A DNA stretch of 64,000 nt. It comes from Massilia arenae (GTDB lineage: Bacteria > Pseudomonadota > Gammaproteobacteria > Burkholderiales > Burkholderiaceae_D). This document shows, one piece after another, positions 1-9,800 of this stretch. Each line of letters starts with the position of its first letter. The first letter of the stretch is position 1. The stretch covers positions 221,113 through 285,112 of the forward strand of contig NZ_VPFD01000015.1 in assembly GCF_008014745.1 (NCBI RefSeq), given 5' to 3'. The position numbers and the translations under genes are program-made. The notes beneath the pieces were generated by a model. It saw only the letters and a program-made list of their open reading frames with translations. It had not been told where the DNA came from and ran no database searches.

Positions 1-270
1 CTGGTGATCCAGTTCGCCCACCAGCCTCGCGCCGCGATCCACCCGGCCCAGGGCCAGGTCGAGCTGTACCAGGACGCCGACGCGCGCGCGGCGGACAAAG
101 GCATGCTGGAGCTGGAAGTGCACGCGCCCTATGTCGAACTGGCGCCCGGCGCGGCGATGCGGGCGTCGGAACATTGGACCATCCTTCCTTACGACGGCCC
201 AGCCACCCGCGACGCCCACCTCGAGTTCCTGCGCCGGCATGCGGCGCACCTCGGAATATCACTCCCGTAA
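1..270 (+). CDS. C-terminal end of a DUF4380-like protein (5' end outside window)
   Basis: The open frame enters from the left edge and stops at 268-270, giving about 89 visible residues. The stretch LELEVHAPYVELAPG followed by an EHW motif is typical of the end of DUF4380 beta-sandwich proteins, a family often found in carbohydrate-use loci. I recognise this only from that pattern. The last 12 bases overlap the 3' end of the converging lactonase gene, so the two stops interlock. No function can be given from this fragment. Confidence 0.5.
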   Translation: MVIQFAHQPRAAIHPAQGQVELYQDADARAADKGMLELEVHAPYVELAPGAAMRASEHWTILPYDGPATRDAHLEFLRRHAAHLGISLP

Positions 271-1146
271 GAACGGCGTCTCGGCCACGCCCTTGACACC
301 GGGACGCAACAAGACCACGGCGCCGGCATCCCCACCAGTGCCCGGATCGATCGACGTCACCAGCAGCAGGTCGAGATCCGGCCCGCCGAAAGCGCACATC
401 GACGGCTTGGCCATCGGCAGTTCGATCTCGCGATCGAGCTTGCCCGCCGGGGTGTAGCGCTGCACCACGCCGCCATCGTTGGCGCAGGTCCAGTAGCAAC
501 CGTCGGCATCGACCGCGGCGCCATCGGGCCGGCCCTTCTGGCCGTTCAGGTCGAGGAACACCCGCTGGTCATGCGGCAGGCCGGCGTCGACGTCGTAGTC
601 GAAGGCCCAGACCATGCGGCGCTGCGGGTGGGAGTCGGACAGGTACATCGTCTTCCCGTCCGGCGACCAGGCCAGTCCGTTCTGGGTCAGCATGTTCGAG
701 ACCACCGGCCCATGCAGGCCGTCACGGCCCGAGTAGCGATACAGCCCGCCGACCGCGCGCGCTGCCCCCATGTCCATGAACATGGTGCCACTCCAGAAAC
801 GGCCCTGGCGGTCGCAACGGCCGTCGTTGAAGCGCATGCCCTCACCCAGCTCCGCCGCTGGGGGCGCGGCCAGCCGGCTGGCGCCGACCGAGCCGTCGTC
901 GTTCAGGTCGAGATGGAAGATCCCGCTTTCCATCCCCGCCACCAGTCCGCCGCCGCTGCTGCCGGCAATGCAGGCCACCATTTCCGGCGCCAGCCAGCGG
1001 CGCAGTTCCCCGCTGGCGTGGTCGCGCCGCCAGATGCGGCGGGCGGGAATGTCGACCCAGTACCAGGCCTGTTCCCCCGCATGCCACATCGGGCTTTCAC
1101 CGGTCGCGCAATGCACGCCGGCGACGATTTCCATTTCCATCGACAT
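259..1146 (-). CDS. SMP-30/gluconolactonase family lactonase, probably for galactaro-/glucarolactone
   Basis: This is a 295-residue six-bladed propeller protein of the SMP-30/LRE family. The expected metal-binding positions are visible: the Glu in GESPMW near the N-terminus, the Asn in GMRFNDG, the Asn in TQNGLAWSPD and the Asp in GRPDGAAVD. Family members open sugar lactones. With uronate dehydrogenase and galactarate dehydratase nearby, the natural substrate would be the galactaro- or glucarolactone released by Udh, as for UxuL-type lactonases; this is inferred from context. It starts 2 bp after the transporter stop, so the two are co-transcribed. An in-frame ATG at 1140 has a better-spaced AAGGA and may be the true start. 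There is no signal peptide, so it is cytoplasmic. Confidence 0.85.
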   Translation of the reverse strand: MSMEMEIVAGVHCATGESPMWHAGEQAWYWVDIPARRIWRRDHASGELRRWLAPEMVACIAGSSGGGLVAGMESGIFHLDLNDDGSVGASRLAAPPAAELGEGMRFNDGRCDRQGRFWSGTMFMDMGAARAVGGLYRYSGRDGLHGPVVSNMLTQNGLAWSPDGKTMYLSDSHPQRRMVWAFDYDVDAGLPHDQRVFLDLNGQKGRPDGAAVDADGCYWTCANDGGVVQRYTPAGKLDREIELPMAKPSMCAFGGPDLDLLLVTSIDPGTGGDAGAVVLLRPGVKGVAETPFLRE

Positions 1147-1148
1147 CC

Positions 1149-2543
1149 TTACAGGTCCTTGATTTCACGGTGCTGCGGCACCAGCGCCTTCATCACGCAC
1201 CAGGCGACCAGGTAGGCCAGCGCGCAGATCGAGAACATGATCATATAGCCGGTCGACAGCTGGCCCAGCGCGCCATAATGATCGAACAGCCAGCCACCGA
1301 GCTTGGTCAGCAGCACGCCGCCCAGGCCGCCGGCCATGCCGCCGATGCCGACCACCGAGCCGACGCTGTGTTTCGGGAACATGTCCGACACCGTCGTGAA
1401 CAGATTGGCCGACCAGGCCTGGTGGGCCGAGGCGCCGATGCCGATCAGGATCACGGGAATCCAGAAGCCCAGGTAGCCCAACGGTTGCGCCAGCAGCACC
1501 ACCAGCGGGCACAGCGCGATCAGCAGCATGGCGCGCATGCGGCCATGGTAGATGTCGGCGCCGCGGTTCAGGAAGTAGGTCGGCAGCCAGCCGCCGCCGA
1601 TGCTGCCCACCATCGTCATGCTGTACAGGACCGCCAGCGGCAGGATCATGGCGGTGGCCGACATGCCGTATTGCGCCGACATGTATTTGGGCAGCCAGAA
1701 CAGGAAGAACCACCACACGCCGTCGGTCAGGAATTTACCGGCGACGAAGGCCCAGGTCTGGCGGTAGCCGAGCAGCTTGAACCACGAGCTTTTCGCCACT
1801 TGCGTATTGTCGACCGCGGCTGGGCTGACGCCGGCGTCGCTGTTGATGTAGGCCAGTTCGGCCGCGCCGACGCGCGCCGAGCGTTCCGGCACGTCGTACA
1901 GCCAGATCCAGATTCCCATCCAGACGAAGCCGATGGCGCCAATCACGATGAAAGCCGCCTGCCAGCCCCAGAACTCGGCGATCACCGGCACCGTCAGCGG
2001 CGCCAGGATGGCGCCGACGTTGGCGCCCGAATTGAAGATGCCGGTCGCGAACGAGCGCTCGCGCTTGGGGAAGTATTCGGCGGTGGCCTTGATCGCGGCC
2101 GGGAAGTTGCCGGCTTCGCCGATGGCAAGGATCGCGCGACCGATCATGAAGCCGGCGATCGACACCGGCACCACGGCCAACCCGATGGAGGTGAACACGG
2201 TATTGACCGCCTCCCCGATCCAGATCGCGTAGGCGTGGGCGATGGCGCCGAGCGACCAGACGACGATGGCCACCACGTAGGCGCGCTTGGTGCCCATGCG
2301 GTCGATCACGCGGCCGGCAAACAGCATCGAGATGGCGTAGACGAACTGGAAGGTGGCCGCGATGTTCGCGTAGTCGGTGTTGGACCAGCCGAATTCGGCG
2401 GACAACATCGGTGCGAGCAGGCTGAGGACCTGGCGGTCCAGGTAATTGATGGTGGTGGCGAAGAACAGCAGTGCGCAAATCGTCCAGCGATATTTGCCCA
2501 CCACCGTCTGCGCCGGTGCGAGGTCGATGACTTGCTGATTCAT
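1149..2543 (-). CDS. MFS transporter, hexuronate (ExuT-like) type
   Basis: This 464-residue protein has about twelve hydrophobic segments and the anion:cation symporter signature of the ExuT/GudP branch (NYLDRQVLSLLAP near residue 34, then GEAGNFPAAIKATAEYFPKRER in the loop after helix 4). These transporters import galacturonate, glucuronate or the corresponding aldarates by proton symport across the inner membrane. It lies between the lactonase and the semialdehyde dehydrogenase of the same pathway, which supports uronate or aldarate as substrate; which of these cannot be told. The leader carries an AAGAA ribosome site and is preceded by a short hairpin (2570-2591) that separates it from the dehydrogenase gene. 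Confidence 0.85.
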   Translation of the reverse strand: MNQQVIDLAPAQTVVGKYRWTICALLFFATTINYLDRQVLSLLAPMLSAEFGWSNTDYANIAATFQFVYAISMLFAGRVIDRMGTKRAYVVAIVVWSLGAIAHAYAIWIGEAVNTVFTSIGLAVVPVSIAGFMIGRAILAIGEAGNFPAAIKATAEYFPKRERSFATGIFNSGANVGAILAPLTVPVIAEFWGWQAAFIVIGAIGFVWMGIWIWLYDVPERSARVGAAELAYINSDAGVSPAAVDNTQVAKSSWFKLLGYRQTWAFVAGKFLTDGVWWFFLFWLPKYMSAQYGMSATAMILPLAVLYSMTMVGSIGGGWLPTYFLNRGADIYHGRMRAMLLIALCPLVVLLAQPLGYLGFWIPVILIGIGASAHQAWSANLFTTVSDMFPKHSVGSVVGIGGMAGGLGGVLLTKLGGWLFDHYGALGQLSTGYMIMFSICALAYLVAWCVMKALVPQHREIKDL

Positions 2544-2569
2544 GGTGATCAGTTCTTTACAAGTTAAAA

Positions 2570-2591
2570 CAGCCGGTGTCTCCCCCGGCTG
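2570..2591 (-). terminator. Hairpin with T run between dehydrogenase and transporter genes
   Basis: Read on the minus strand, CAGCCGG and CCGGCTG form a 7-bp stem with an 8-base loop, followed by TTTTAA. It lies in the 72-bp gap before the transporter start, so it may act as a weak internal terminator or as an mRNA-stabilising hairpin that changes the ratio of enzyme to transporter. Confidence 0.5.
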
Positions 2592-2615
2592 GTGCTGCGA
2601 CAGAAACTTAAGGCG

Positions 2616-4208
2616 TTACGCTTTCCCTCCAGCTTGCAGGGTGCCGTCCTGCAGGCGCGCGAGACCCAGCGGATTCTCATCGCGCAGCGCTTCCGGCAGC
2701 AGATTGGCAGGCAGGTTCTGGTAGCACACCGGCCGCAGGAAGCGGTCGATCGCGCTGGCGCCGACCGAGGTCGTGCGGCTGTCGCTGGTGGCCGGGAACG
2801 GGCCGCCGTGGACCATCGCGTGCGCCACTTCGACGCCGGTCGGGAAGCCGTTGAACAGCACGCGGCCCGCCTTGCGTTCCAGGATCGGCAGCAGTGCGCC
2901 GGCAACGCCGTGGTCCTGGGCCTGGGCGTGGACGGTCACGGTCAGCTGGCCGTGCAGCGCCTCGGCCGCCTTGAGCAGCTGATCGGCGTCCCTGAAGCGC
3001 ACCAGCACCGCGGCCGGGCCGAACACTTCGTCCTCGAGCGCCGCGTTGCCCAGATAGGTAGCGGCATCGCACACGTACAGCGCGGCGCGCGCGGCGCAAC
3101 CGGTGCCCTGCTCGCCGCCCTGGGCGACCAGCTGCAAGCCCTCGACCTGGCCGAACTTGGCCACGCCGGTGTTGTAGGCCTCGTGGATGCCGGCGGTAAG
3201 CATGGTGCCGGCGCCCTTGCCTGCCAGCGCTTCGCTGGCGGCCTTGACGAAGGCGTCCAGGTCGGCGCCTTCGAGCGCGAACAGCAGGCCCGGGTTGGTG
3301 CAGAACTGGCCGACGCCCAGCGTCAGCGAATCGACGAAGCCTTGCGCCAGGCCGGCGCCGCCGGCCTGCAGCGCGGCCGGCAGCAGGAACACCGGATTCA
3401 CGCTGCTCATTTCGGCGTAGACTGGAATCGGCTCGGAACGGCCGGCGGCGGTGCGCATCAGCGCGGTGCCGCCCTGGCGCGAACCGGTAAAGCCCACCGC
3501 CTTGATCGCAGGGTGCGCCACCAGTTGCTGGCCGACCGTGCGGCCATCGCCGTACAGCATCGAGAACACGCCTTCGGGCACGCCGGCTTCTTTCGCCGCG
3601 CGCTGGACGGCGCGGCCGACCAGTTCCGAAGTGCCCGAGTGGGCGGCATGGGCCTTGACCACGACCGGGCAGCCGGCCGCCAGCGCCGAGGCGGTGTCGC
3701 CACCGGCCACCGAGAACGCCAGCGGGAAGTTACTGGCGCCGAACACGACCACCGGGCCGAGGCCGATCTTGCGCAGGCGCAGGTCGGGACGCGGCGGCGT
3801 ACGGTCAGGCAGCGCGCTGTCGATCGTCGCATCCATGAAGTAACCGTCGCGCACCACTTTCGCAAACAAGCGCAACTGGGTCACGGTGCGCATCCGCTCG
3901 CCTTCCAGGCGCGCCTGCGGCAGGCCGGTTTCAAGCATCGCGCGCTCGATCAGTTCCGGGCCCACGGCCAGGATCTGCTCGGCGATCGCTTCCAGGAAGC
4001 GTGCGCGCTGTTCGAGCGGCAGCGCGCGGTAAGGGTCGAATGCCTGGCCAGCCAGCGCGCAGGCGCGCTCGACGTCGTCGCCGGTCGCCTGGCCGAAGCC
4101 CGGCTCCAGGTTGGCGCGGGTGGCCGGGTTGAAGCCGAAGGCCTCGCCAGCGGTGCCGCGCACGCACTGCTGGCCAATGATCATTTCACCGAGAATCGTC
4201 ATGATCAC
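2616..4208 (-). CDS. Alpha-ketoglutarate semialdehyde (2,5-dioxovalerate) dehydrogenase
   Basis: This 530-residue NAD(P)-dependent aldehyde dehydrogenase oxidises 2,5-dioxopentanoate to 2-oxoglutarate, the last step of the oxidative uronate route. The nucleotide-binding [10 protein letters not shown], the catalytic Glu in YAEMSS and the catalytic Cys in GQFCTNPG are all present. The N-terminus, rich in [21 protein letters not shown] residues, and the length are typical of the KGSADH type encoded beside kdgD or galactarate genes. Its start overlaps the stop of the dehydratase gene by 4 bp (4205-4208), a translational coupling arrangement. It is cytoplasmic, with no signal peptide. The family also contains other long-chain aldehyde dehydrogenases, but the neighbour fixes the assignment well. 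Confidence 0.92.
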   Translation of the reverse strand: MIMTILGEMIIGQQCVRGTAGEAFGFNPATRANLEPGFGQATGDDVERACALAGQAFDPYRALPLEQRARFLEAIAEQILAVGPELIERAMLETGLPQARLEGERMRTVTQLRLFAKVVRDGYFMDATIDSALPDRTPPRPDLRLRKIGLGPVVVFGASNFPLAFSVAGGDTASALAAGCPVVVKAHAAHSGTSELVGRAVQRAAKEAGVPEGVFSMLYGDGRTVGQQLVAHPAIKAVGFTGSRQGGTALMRTAAGRSEPIPVYAEMSSVNPVFLLPAALQAGGAGLAQGFVDSLTLGVGQFCTNPGLLFALEGADLDAFVKAASEALAGKGAGTMLTAGIHEAYNTGVAKFGQVEGLQLVAQGGEQGTGCAARAALYVCDAATYLGNAALEDEVFGPAAVLVRFRDADQLLKAAEALHGQLTVTVHAQAQDHGVAGALLPILERKAGRVLFNGFPTGVEVAHAMVHGGPFPATSDSRTTSVGASAIDRFLRPVCYQNLPANLLPEALRDENPLGLARLQDGTLQAGGKA

Positions 4209-5116
4209 AGCACTCCGTTCTTCTTGAGCAGGTCGAGCAGCATCGCGTCTTCTTCGGCGGTCAGGTCGGTCAGCGGTGGACGCACCGGACCGGCGCCATG
4301 GCCGACCAGGCGGGCGCCGGCCTTGACGATGCTGACGGCGTAGCCGGCCTTGCGGTTGCGGAGCTCGAGGTAAGGCAGGAAGAACTCGTCGATCAGGCGG
4401 TTGGTGGTGGCGAAATCGTCGTTGGCGGTGGCGTGGTAGAAGTCCATCGCCAGTTGCGGCACGAAGTTGAACACGGCCGACGAGTACACCGGGGTGCCCA
4501 GGGCTTTATAGGCGCCGGCATACACTTCCGCGGTCGGCAAGCCGCCCAGGTAGCTGAAGCGGTCGCCCAGCTTGCGCCAGATCGAGACCATCAGTTCGAT
4601 GTCGCCGTTGCCGTCCTTGAAGCCGATCAGGTTCGGGCAGCGGTCGGCCAGCTTGGCCAGCGAATCCGGGGTCAGGCGGCAGTTGGCGCGGTTGTAGACC
4701 ACGACGCCGATTTTCACGGAGCGGCACACCGCTTCGACGTGGGCGATCAGGCCGTCCTGGCTGGCTTCGGTCAGGTAGTGCGGCAGCAGCAGCAGGCCCT
4801 TGGCGCCCTGGCGCTCGGCTTCCTGGGCATGCGCGATGGCGGTGCGGGTCGGGCCGCCGCAACCGGCCAGGATCGGCACCACGCCGGCGCAGGTGTCGAC
4901 CGCGGTCTTGATGATCTGGCCGTATTCCTCGCCATGCAGCGAGAAGTATTCGCCGGTGCCGCCGGCTGCGAACAGCGCGGTCGCGCCGAACGGCGCCAGC
5001 CATTCGAGGCGTGCGGCATAGCCTTTTGGATCGAACTCGCCCTGCGCGTCGAAGTCGGTGATCGGGAAGGACAGCAGGCCGTGCGACAGGACTTGCTTGA
5101 GTTCATTTGGTTGCAT
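4205..5116 (-). CDS. kdgD: 5-dehydro-4-deoxyglucarate dehydratase
   Basis: This 303-residue TIM-barrel enzyme of the dihydrodipicolinate synthase/N-acetylneuraminate lyase family converts 5-dehydro-4-deoxy-D-glucarate into 2,5-dioxopentanoate with loss of CO2 and water. The Schiff-base lysine is in the segment [10 protein letters not shown], the conserved Tyr in VVVYNRANC, and the N-terminal [15 protein letters not shown] is characteristic of KdgD. It receives the product of galactarate dehydratase and passes its own product to the dehydrogenase encoded immediately downstream. The ATG is preceded by GGAGA at good spacing. This is the promoter-proximal gene of the minus-strand operon that also encodes the dehydrogenase, transporter and lactonase. 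Confidence 0.94.
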   Translation of the reverse strand: MQPNELKQVLSHGLLSFPITDFDAQGEFDPKGYAARLEWLAPFGATALFAAGGTGEYFSLHGEEYGQIIKTAVDTCAGVVPILAGCGGPTRTAIAHAQEAERQGAKGLLLLPHYLTEASQDGLIAHVEAVCRSVKIGVVVYNRANCRLTPDSLAKLADRCPNLIGFKDGNGDIELMVSIWRKLGDRFSYLGGLPTAEVYAGAYKALGTPVYSSAVFNFVPQLAMDFYHATANDDFATTNRLIDEFFLPYLELRNRKAGYAVSIVKAGARLVGHGAGPVRPPLTDLTAEEDAMLLDLLKKNGVL

Positions 5117-5171
5117 TGCTAAGGTCTCCGTTGGTCTAGGTGTTGGACGAAAAAGAAGTGCGATGAATCAT

Positions 5172-5210
5172 GTTGTAAGTCATCGTACAACCTAAAATCA
5201 GCAAGGGCAA
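5172..5210 (-). promoter_or_regulatory. kdgD operon promoter with inverted-repeat operator
   Basis: On the minus strand TTGCCC (5205-5210) and TACGAT (5182-5187) form -35 and -10 boxes 17 bp apart. An inverted repeat, GTTGTA (5172-5177), 8 bases, TACAAC (5186-5191), covers the -10 box and is a plausible repressor operator. It differs from the TGGYCnGACCA operators of the plus-strand promoters, so a different regulator is likely; the GntR-type gene that starts upstream is the obvious candidate, by position only. Confidence 0.55.
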
Positions 5211-5229
5211 GCAAAATGTGATGCGAATG

Positions 5230-5958
5230 TCAGTTCAGGGAGCTTTCCAGGCGGCGCTGTGCCTGGACCAGTCGCTCGCGGCTATTGGAGAGATGGGTGC
5301 GCATCGCCGCACGTGCGGCTTCGGCATCGCGGCGCTCGATGGCGCGGAAGATATCGTCGTGCTCGCGGCTGACGCGCTCGAGGAAATCGGCCGGCTTGTC
5401 CTGCTCCAGCTTGGGCGTATCCAGGCGCGCGCGCGGGATGATCGCATTGCCCAGCTGCTCCAGGATATCGACGAAATAGCGGTTGCCGGTTGCCTGCGCG
5501 ATCAGCAAATGGAAGCGCTTGTCGGCCCCCACCGCCGACCTGCCGTCGGCCATCGCCTGCTGCATCTCGAGCAGCGCGCCGGCCAGCTCGTCGACCTGGT
5601 TCTCGCTGCGGCGGCCGGCCGCCAGGCCCGCCGTCTCGGTCTCGACGCCGATGCGCAGTTCGAGGACGGACAGCACGTCGCGCAGGGTCAGGATGTTCTC
5701 GGCATCGAGCCCGAGCCCGGCCTGCTGGCGCTCGATCACGAAGGTCCCGATGCCGTGCCGCGTCTGCACGTAGCCGGCCGCCTGCAGGTGCGAGATCGCC
5801 TCGCGCACCACGGTGCGGCTGACGCCGTGCTGGGTCATCAGCGACGATTCGGTCGGCAGCTTGTCGCCCGGCTTGAGTGTGCCCTGGCGGATGGTGCCAC
5901 TGATGTGTTCGACCACGCCTTGGGCGAGATTGCGGTGCTTGCGTTGTGGCAGATTCAT
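5230..5958 (-). CDS. FadR-type GntR family transcriptional regulator
   Basis: This is a 242-residue regulator with an N-terminal winged helix (GDKLPTESSLMTQHGVSRTVVREAI region, about residues 29-60) and an all-helical FCD ligand-binding domain (residues ~80-230), as in the FadR subfamily. I chose the ATG at 5958 because a TATAAT -10 box lies at 5986-5991 inside the longer frame that starts at 6072. Such proteins usually repress uptake or catabolic genes until a sugar acid binds. It is transcribed divergently from the acetylesterase gene, and kdgD lies downstream on the same strand with its own promoter. Whether it controls kdgD, garD or the depolymerase genes cannot be read from the sequence. 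Confidence 0.85.
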   Translation of the reverse strand: MNLPQRKHRNLAQGVVEHISGTIRQGTLKPGDKLPTESSLMTQHGVSRTVVREAISHLQAAGYVQTRHGIGTFVIERQQAGLGLDAENILTLRDVLSVLELRIGVETETAGLAAGRRSENQVDELAGALLEMQQAMADGRSAVGADKRFHLLIAQATGNRYFVDILEQLGNAIIPRARLDTPKLEQDKPADFLERVSREHDDIFRAIERRDAEAARAAMRTHLSNSRERLVQAQRRLESSLN

Positions 5959-5985
5959 GGCGATTTGCTGGTGAAAGATGAGGGA

Positions 5986-5991
5986 ATTATA
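5986..5991 (-). promoter_or_regulatory. -10 box upstream of the first GntR regulator
   Basis: A perfect TATAAT lies on the minus strand 28 bp before the chosen ATG. I see only a poor -35 candidate (GTGGCA, about 6009-6014). It supports the shorter start of the regulator. Confidence 0.4.
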
Positions 5992-6073
5992 CGCGGATGG
6001 ATAGTTGATGCCACAGTCATCAGACATCTTATCTCTCTCGCATGAGCTCAGGTTCAGTACCGGTATAGCCACC

Positions 6074-6102
6074 TTGCAGAATTGGCCCGACCAAACTAGA
6101 AT
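6074..6102 (+). promoter_or_regulatory. Promoter with embedded operator for acetylesterase/pectate lyase-methylesterase operon
   Basis: TTGCAG (6074-6079) and TAGAAT (6097-6102) are 17 bp apart. The spacer carries TTGGCCCGACCAA (6082-6094), a FadR/UxuR-type operator half-palindrome of the form TTGGYCnGACCAA. A repressor bound there would sit between the two polymerase boxes. The same arrangement recurs at 10069, 11026 and 22867. Confidence 0.72.
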
Positions 6103-6131
6103 CGTCTATCAAAAAAACATCAGGAGACTTC

Positions 6132-6869
6132 ATGCCGTCCGTTCGCCTCACTCCCCTGCTCTCTCTACTGCTGGCCGGCGCCGCCTGGTCCGCGCCAGCG
6201 GCGCACGACCGCGTGATCCTGGTCGGCGACTCGACCATGGCCAGCAGCACCGGCTATGGCGACGCCTTGTGCGCCCGTCTGACACCCGAAACCGCCTGCC
6301 TGAACCTGGCGCGCGGCGGGCGCAGCTCGGGGAGCTTTCGCGCCGAAGGCCGCTGGGATGAGGTGACGGGCTTGCTGCGCGATGGCGCAGGCTACCGCCG
6401 TACTTATGTGCTGATCCAGTTCGGCCACAACGACCAGCCGGGCAAGCCCGGTCGCTCGACCGACTACGCGACCGAATTCCCCGTCAATATGACCCGTTAC
6501 GTTCAAGAAGCGCGCGCGCTCGGCGCTGTGCCGGTGCTGGTGACCCCGCTCACGCGCCGCAGCTTCAGGCAGGGCTATGTACAGGACGACCTGGCGCCCT
6601 GGGCCGGCACGGTGCGCAAGATCGCCGCCGCGACCGGCACCCCGCTGGTCGACCTGAATGCCCTGTCGTTGGCCGCAGTCCAGGCCATGGGACCGAAGGA
6701 AGCCGACAAGCTGGCGCGCGTCGGCGCCAATTTCGACCATACCCATGTCGGCCCGCTGGGCGCGCAGCGCTTCTCGGATATCGTCGCACGCGAACTGCTG
6801 CGCAAAGTCCCGGCCCTCGCCCCGGCGTTCGCGCCAGGCGAGCGCACCGCCGCGCGGGGCGCGGAGTGA
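6132..6869 (+). CDS. Rhamnogalacturonan acetylesterase (SGNH hydrolase, CE12-like)
   Basis: This 245-residue exported SGNH hydrolase removes acetyl groups from rhamnogalacturonan. The signal peptide spans about residues 1-21. The four SGNH blocks are visible: VGDSTM with the nucleophile Ser34, the Gly block at NLARGGRSS, the Asn in QFGHNDQPG (about 98-102), and the Asp-x-x-His pair in FDHTHVG near 202-205. AGGAG precedes the ATG. Its stop overlaps the start of the fused pectate lyase-methylesterase by 4 bp, so the two are translated from one mRNA; acetyl and methyl groups would thus be removed together with chain cleavage. Confidence 0.9.
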   Translation: MPSVRLTPLLSLLLAGAAWSAPAAHDRVILVGDSTMASSTGYGDALCARLTPETACLNLARGGRSSGSFRAEGRWDEVTGLLRDGAGYRRTYVLIQFGHNDQPGKPGRSTDYATEFPVNMTRYVQEARALGAVPVLVTPLTRRSFRQGYVQDDLAPWAGTVRKIAAATGTPLVDLNALSLAAVQAMGPKEADKLARVGANFDHTHVGPLGAQRFSDIVARELLRKVPALAPAFAPGERTAARGAE

Positions 6870-9800
6870 GCGGCGTGCGTGCAGTCGCCGCTGCCCTCAC
6901 CCTTACCGCACTTATCCCGGCCACCTCCCTCGCGGCAGCTCCGATGCCCGGTCCGATCGCCGAGCGCCAGCACGCGCCGGCGGACGGCTGGGCCGCGCAG
7001 CAAGGCGGCACCCGCGGCGGCGCCCTCGCCAGTCCGGCCCACGTGTACACGGTGGCCGACCGCGCGCAGCTGGTCGCCGCCCTGGAGGCGCCGGCGCCGG
7101 CGCGCATCGTGCGCGTGGCGGCCGCCATCGACATGAGCGAGGGCCGACCTTTCCGCGACCACGACGACCAGGCCGGCCGCGGCGCCGTGCGCATTCCGTC
7201 GAACACCACCCTGGTTGGCATCGCCCCGGGCGCCGGCTTAATTCATGCCAGCCTGATGATCACCGGCGTCGAACAGGTGATCGTGCGCCACCTGGCGATC
7301 CGCAATCCCTGCGACGTCGCGCCGCAATGGGATGCGCAGGACGGCGCCAAGGGCAACTGGAACTCGGAATTCGACGGCATCACGGTGCGCGCCGCGCGCC
7401 ACGTCTGGATCGACCACAACAGCTTCACCGATGCGCCCGACACCGACGACCGCGCCCCGATCGAGAACGGCAAACGCAAGCAGTGCCACGATGGCGCGCT
7501 CGACATCACCCAGGGCTCGGACCTGGTCAGCGTCACCTACAATCACTTCGCCCAGCACGAAAAGAACATGCTGATCGGCGCCGGCGACCGTTTCACCGGC
7601 GACCAGGGACGGCTGCGAATCACCCTCAAGGGCAACCTGTTCGAGCACGTCGCCGAACGCGCCCCGCGGGTGCGCTATGGCCAAGTCCATCTGCTGAACA
7701 ACTACTATGTGGGCGAGCGCGGACGCGCGGTGTACGGCCACGGCTACAGCATCGGCGTCGCGCATGCCTCGCGTCTGATTTCCGACGCCAATGCCTTCGA
7801 GGTGGCCGGTGCGAGCAGCTGCAAGCAGCTGGTACGCGACCCGGCGCGCAGCCCCGGCGTTTTCGTCGACACCGGCTCGCTGCTCAATGGACAGCCGCTG
7901 AACGGCTGCCCGCACGGCGGCGACGCCGGCTGGCGCGTCCCCTACCCTTATACGGCGTTGCCAGCGTCGCAGGTGCCCGCTCACGTGCGCGCCAATGCAG
8001 GCCCGCGCCCAGGCGCCAGCGCCGGCGCTGGCGCCATCGTGGAGGCCCGCATCGCGCCGGCGACCGGCGCGCCATTCGTGCTGCGCGCCCGGCGCGCCGC
8101 CCACGGCGACTGGCAAGGCGCCAGCCTGCAACTGGTCGACGGCGGCAAGACGCTGCAGGTCGAACTGCTGGCCGCACGCGATGGCCAGGTGCAGCGCCTG
8201 AAGCAGATACGGCGCCGCACCGTGTCCACCGACATGCCGATGGTGCTGGGCTTTTCCGCCGACGCCGGCCAATTGGCGGCGCTGGTCGATGGCGAACGCG
8301 TGACCACCGCCCTGGCCGAGCCCTTGCCGGCCACCCAGCCACTCGACTGGGACGCTGGCGGGCACCGGCTGCTCGACCTGCGCGGCGGCCCCTTCGATGC
8401 GGCGCCAGCACGCCTGAGCGCCCAGGTCGCCGAGCGGCGCATCCTGCTGCAGGCCGGTGACCCGGCCGCCGTCATCCCGATTGGCGGCGCCGCCGGCTTC
8501 GAGGTAGTCAGCGACGATCCGCGCATTGCCACAGCCAACGTGGCGGCTGACGTCGCGCACGGCGCCGTACGCGTGACGCCGCTCGCGGCCGGACAAACCA
8601 CACTGACCGTGCGCAGCGCCAGCGATCCGTGGGCCCAGGCCAGCTTCGCGGTAGTGGTCGGGGAGCGCTTCATCGAACCGCGCAGCACCAAGGGCGTAGC
8701 AACCCATCCGCAGCTGGACGAGCGTGGCGTGCCACCCGATACGCCGCTGCGCCTGGCCCTGGCGCCCGGCGCCGAACTGACGGGGGAAGGCAGCATCCGG
8801 CTGCTGCGCAAGCGCGACGGCCTGCTGGTGGCGGTGGTCCGTCCCGGCGAAACGGTGACCGCCATCGGCCCTGCGCCGCGCCAGCGCCTGGTGCGCCAGC
8901 ACGCGCTGCGGATCGTCGACGGCGAACTGCGCGCGCGCCTGCCGCAGGCACTCGAGTACGACACCGAGTACGAGGCGCTGGCCGAGGCAAGTCTGGTGCG
9001 CGGCGGGGCTTTCCACGGCGCGCGCTGGCGCTTTCGCACCACGCCGCACCGCCCGGTCGGCGACAGCGTGACGGTGGCCACCGAAGGACGGTCGCATTTC
9101 CGCACCGTGCAGGGCGCACTCGACTACGCGATGTCGCTGCCGCGCGCGCAGCCGCTCACCATCAATGTGCGAGACGGCGTCTACCCCGAACTGCTGTACC
9201 TGCGCGACAAGGATAACCTTACCCTGCGTGGCGCCAGCCGCGAAGCGACCGTCATCCGCGCCGCCAACAGCGACACCCTCAACCCCGGCTCCGGCACCGG
9301 ACAAGAAGCCGGCACGCCCGGGCTGCTGGGCGGGCGCGCGCTGTTCCTGGCCCAGGACAGCGACCTGCTCGACCTGCGCGACATCGCCCTGCACAACAGC
9401 ACCCTGCGTACCGACGGCCACTCGCCGCAAGCCGAGACCCTGTTCTTCAGCAGCCGCGATGGGCGCCTGATGGTACGCAACGCGCACTTCCTGAGCGAGC
9501 AGGATACGCTGCAGCTGACGGGGTATGCCTGGTTCCACAAGTCGCTGGTGGAAGGCAATGTCGACTTCATCTGGGGAAACAACCGCGCCGCGCTGTTCGA
9601 GGACAGCGAGATCCGCAGCATCGGCGACAGCGCCCGTCCGGAGAGCGGCGGCTACATCGTGCAGGCGCGGACGGTCGGCGCCACCGAACCGGGCTTCGTC
9701 TTCCTGCGCTCGCGCCTGACCCGTGGGGCCGGGCCGGCCGGCAACGTGCCGGCGGACGGCAGCGCCTATCTGGCGCGCTCGCCCGGCACCGCCAACACCT

